Assembly: GCA_029204225.1 (NCBI GenBank)
Contig: CM055114.1
Coordinates: 17,837,849-17,897,848 of the forward strand
Reading direction: 5' to 3'
Origin: Diphasiastrum complanatum
Lineage: Eukaryota; Streptophyta; Lycopodiopsida; Lycopodiales; Lycopodiaceae
DNA length: 60,000 nt
Of this stretch, positions 57,029 through 60,000 are shown piece by piece (the stretch's first letter is position 1; every line of letters begins with the position of its first letter). A program made the translations under genes and the position numbers. Below the pieces are notes generated by a model. The model saw only the letters and a list, made by a program, of their open reading frames with translations, was not told the DNA's origin and ran no database searches.

Positions 57029-58574
57029 GGATAAAGGAGAAACTGGCAAAAAACTAGAGGGAAAACGGAGAGCTACGGTGTAAAAGCCACAAAAAGGGAA
57101 AAGCTAGTGCACAGGGCCTCAAGAAATAACCAACTTGAGAGCTAGCAACTTGAGAGCAAAATAACTCTATATCAACTTGGGAGAATGAGAGAAAGGAAGT
57201 GAACGTACCTCCTTTACCCCCTCCCCAAAGCTCCTCTCCACCCTCATGCAAAAAGGACAGGTGGGGCCCAAGAAAGGCCCCATTTGTCCCTTCTAGGCCA
57301 TTCTAGCCATGTGGGGCCACCCAAAGGTGCCACATGGCCCATGGACCCCAAAAACTTATGAGAATAGGTTTTGGCTGTTTCTCCCCTCTCCAACTCCTAC
57401 GTACTACATTTCTCTCCACTACTTTGGAGATCTGCAGGTATAGAGAGGGAGGAAGGAGAAAGTACGGCCATTCAAGAACAGGCCTACACCAAAAAAAATT
57501 GTTGATTCCTTATCTCTTGGGATTACACAAACTTAGAATAAAAAGCTTAAAGTTAAAAGGTTAGCTTAAACTTAATCTTAGATTCTTAGTTAGCTAAGGA
57601 AGGAGGGATGGACAGGGTCGTGGGGAGGCGCGCACTCCCCAGCCTGTCCCATCATCAGACTTAATGATCTTGGGGGAGGTAATAACTCCTCCCCACCCCT
57701 TCTGATTCAGCGCCTGCAGCTGCCTTTACCCGTACGGATCCCGACGCAGGAATAGCCCGTTCCAGCGTTTGCAGCTGCCATAGCCCGATGAAAAAAAAAA
57801 CGAACCAAAGTGCTAGCAGCTGCGTCCTGCGTCCACTCGTACGGATCCTGAAGCAAGAATAACTCGAATACTGAGGGAAAAAGCATGGAAACTGAGGCGC
57901 AGACCTCAGAGCTATCCACTTAGGCTCTCACTGTCCCAATTTATTTTTTTATTAAGGCGACCAAGTCCAGCGGACAGAATTCGAGGCAAGATGGTAGCGC
58001 TAGAACTGTACGTTGTCCTTCCAGCCACCAATTTTTTTATCTTGATTCTTTTTTTGTGCCCGCCCTGCGCGGACTGTCAGCGCCAAAAACGCTGTCCCTA
58101 CTGTAATAGTTTCAACCAAAAGACAGAGGGGGGGTAAAAAAAAGGATTAAACTACCTCTCGTACGAATTCCAACACATTAAGTTGGACTCCCGAGACAGT
58201 ATGAAAGGCATAACCAGTCCAGCGGGCCTCCAAAGCTTCACCATAACCTTAGCAAAGTTCTAACTATTTAAACTTGCAAAAAAGTTTAAAAGGAACATTT
58301 TGCAATATGTTCTTTCATTGCAAAAATTTATTAGGCCAAGGTTAGTTAAGTAACTTTAAACTAAACCTCAATTTTCCTACTCAGATTTGAATAGGAAAGG
58401 AAAAGCCTTCATAGAACAGCTTGCTTAATAAAATAAACAAGCTTACATTCCAAACCCAACCTTTTCCTTTTTAAAAAAAACAAATAGCCACAATCCATTA
58501 AAGGAAATTCCAAACCGCAGATACACAAAAGGGAATGTGTGCACCTTAAGGAAATCGACGACTCTGATACCAAT

Positions 58575-59028
58575 TGTTGCAACTCCCTAGGATCATCGAC
58601 TGCCTTGAAGGTTCCGCACACCCCATACCAGTGACGCCGCACCGTAACCGCCCAACCGACCCACCCCTATGCCCTGGAGCAATCGACACAATCATGCCCG
58701 GTCAAGCCTCCTACGATAACTGGCGTCCCATACCACCAGCCATCGCACTCGGCTCTCCCTAGCACACATCTCCTGGCCTGGAGATACATCCTGGCTCATG
58801 CACGTGCTCTCCATCCACCAACTCCCGGGTAGACTGAGTGAATGGAAAGAGGGAAACCCCACCACTATATAGGCATAGCACAGTGGGTCCCATCAAGCAT
58901 GGTCCTGCGGCGACACGTGACCACCTAGGATGGTGACGCGTGGCACCTAAACATGTCGATAACTCCAGTTCTGCGTCATGTCCCTTGCGAGGCCATCGCT
59001 GAAGGGCGTATCGTTATGGTACATAATA
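58575..59028 (-). repeat. 5' LTR of the inner gypsy element
   Basis: 454 bp with the same ends as 52653-53121, adjacent to the PBS at its left. Near-identity of the two LTRs implies a fairly recent insertion compared with the other elements here. Confidence 0.92.
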
Positions 59029-60000
59029 GGGAGGGAAGGCAGCGCGCTTCCCCACGGCCCCACTCTCAAAGCAAGTTGCAAGCAAAACTTTGAAATATAA
59101 GTTTGATTCATACAAAGTTCAACTAAACTTTTAGGTATAAATTGAATTATAAGCCTTAAGATGTTAATCTTATGAAGCTTATGAATAAAAGAACTTATTA
59201 AACCAAATCTTGGAGCCTTTTCCTTGTTTTGGCCGTACTTTCTTCTTCCTCCCTCTCTGTACCTGCAGATCTCCAAAGGAGAGTTGAGAGCTGTGGTACG
59301 TAGGAGTTGGAGGTGGGAGAAGGAGCCTTAGTTAAATTTGATAATTCATTGGGGTCCATGGGCCATGTGGCACCATTTTGTGGCCCCACATGGTATGAAA
59401 GGCCTAGAAGGGACAAATTGGGCGTTTCTTGGGCCCCACCTGTCCTTTTTGCATGAGGTTGGAGAGGAGCTTTGGGGAGGGGGTAAAGGAGGTACGTTCA
59501 CTTCCTCTATCCCATATTCAAAGTTGCTTTGTAGAGTTTCTTGAGGCCTTTTTTTCTAGTTACCAGATTTTGACGATTATTATACCGTTCTCCGTTTTTC
59601 TTCAAGCTTGTTCTTACATATTGCTTTCACCATGGACACTCCTATGGAGGAAATACGAGCTCCAAATCTCGTCGGGACTGATATGGAGAATATGACGCGT
59701 GCAATTAATTTGTGTGTTGCAGCAACAAATTGTTGACATGCGGTCTAAACATGAACGGGCGGAGGCCGAAATTTGGGTTGTCCCAATCTCGGCAAGCACT
59801 ACTCAACCCGATGTTTACTCCGGAGTTTTTCACCGAAGAGAAAAGGGATAGACACCAAGATGTGGTCTTGGCTTGGTTGGATCGATGGACGTCACATTTT
59901 TCCATGCACGATCTACCAGATAACTCGTGGATTTCTACGGCCATCATGTTAATGCTAAGTTGGTGCAGAAGCTACAGTTGGCAACCGCACCAAGTGACCA

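Larger units (their letters stand above)
52653..59028 (-). mobile_element. Inner Ty3/gypsy chromovirus, LTR to LTR, 6376 bp
   Basis: Flanked by the 5-bp duplication GGGAG (52648-52652 and 59029-59033). Minus strand: 5' LTR 59028-58575, PBS ATTGGTATCAGAGTC just left of 58575, leader of about 1.5 kb, gag from ATG 57028, zinc knuckle CFSCMEKRHLSKDC (about 56190), protease (about 55960), truncated RT, RNase H (about 54786-54640), integrase with zinc region CEQCQVNKAK and STDHPETDGQTERVNQ, and a C-terminal chromodomain-like tail (PERIMDTRRH, HLIRWKRK; stop at 53193). Polypurine tract near 53122-53132, then 3' LTR 53121-52653. Gag and integrase have frameshifts, and the RT core is missing. Confidence 0.93.
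51502..60000 (+). mobile_element. Outer Ty3/gypsy element, plus strand, interrupted and running off the window
   Basis: The 5' LTR is 51502-51952 (TGTTATG...GTAACA), then a PBS TTGGTATGAGAGC at about 51954. The untranslated leader runs to 52652 and resumes at 59034 after the inner element. The gag start ATG lies at 59632 (MDTPMEEIRAP, then GTDMENMTRAI), and the decayed gag continues to 60000. The leader segment 59200-59540 matches, inverted, 57190-57470 of the inner copy, proving the two are the same family. Gag here already contains frameshifts. Pol and the 3' LTR lie beyond the window. Confidence 0.88.

Overview
This is a repeat-dense window from a large land-plant nuclear genome. Three observations point there: Arabidopsis-type telomeric repeats (CCCTAAA/TTTAGGG), LTR retrotransposons with tRNA-Met-type primer binding sites (TGGTATCAGAGC), and a host gene most similar to a plant DEAH-box helicase. 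Introns of 9 to 12.5 kb filled with old transposons suggest a fern, a gymnosperm or another plant with a very large genome. The species cannot be fixed from the sequence alone.

Only one convincing host gene is present, on the + strand. It is a DEAH-box RNA helicase of the DHX33 / RID1 (DEAH4) type. Five exons (15319-15545, 28042-28134, 39427-39531, 48696-48913, 49199-49251) join in frame into 232 codons. They carry helicase motifs I, Ia, Ib, II (DEAH), III and IV. The gene runs off the right end: no further exon is recognisable between 49252 and 60000. Four of its five visible introns are giant and are built from transposon debris.

Layout. 1-3100: minus-strand Ty1/copia pol and gag with PBS and LTR. 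3480-3690: Ty3/gypsy RT scrap. 3700-4905: degenerate interstitial telomeric array, C-rich strand on top. 5400-7200: unidentified purine-rich block. 7600-7770: short telomere-like stretch in the opposite orientation. 8530-11000: copia pieces, including a 580-bp LTR. 12050-12600: gypsy gag. 13260-14600: LINE 3' part. 14600-15318: leader and promoter of the helicase gene, with telo-box motifs and very short uORFs.

Intron 1 holds a non-autonomous LTR element (15695-19419) whose LTR is tandemly duplicated and contains a copy of the gene's own leader. It also holds an inverted pair of related copia LTRs (21062-21409 and 23533-23928) and a copia/gypsy mosaic (24100-25320). Intron 2 holds a LINE with a perfect 127-bp tandem duplication, gypsy pol split by a 516-bp solo LTR with 5-bp target duplication, copia pol, and gypsy gag-PR-RT. 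Intron 3 holds copia RNase H and a gypsy element whose RT is split by a 376-bp TIR element. Intron 5 holds the youngest insertion: a 6376-bp gypsy chromovirus (52653-59028, minus strand, 5-bp target duplication GGGAG). It sits inside an oppositely oriented copy of its own family (51502 to beyond 60000). The inner copy has lost its RT catalytic core.

Nearly every transposon reading frame carries stops, frameshifts or deletions, so the coding content outside the helicase is relic material. I saw no tRNA, rRNA or CRISPR array.
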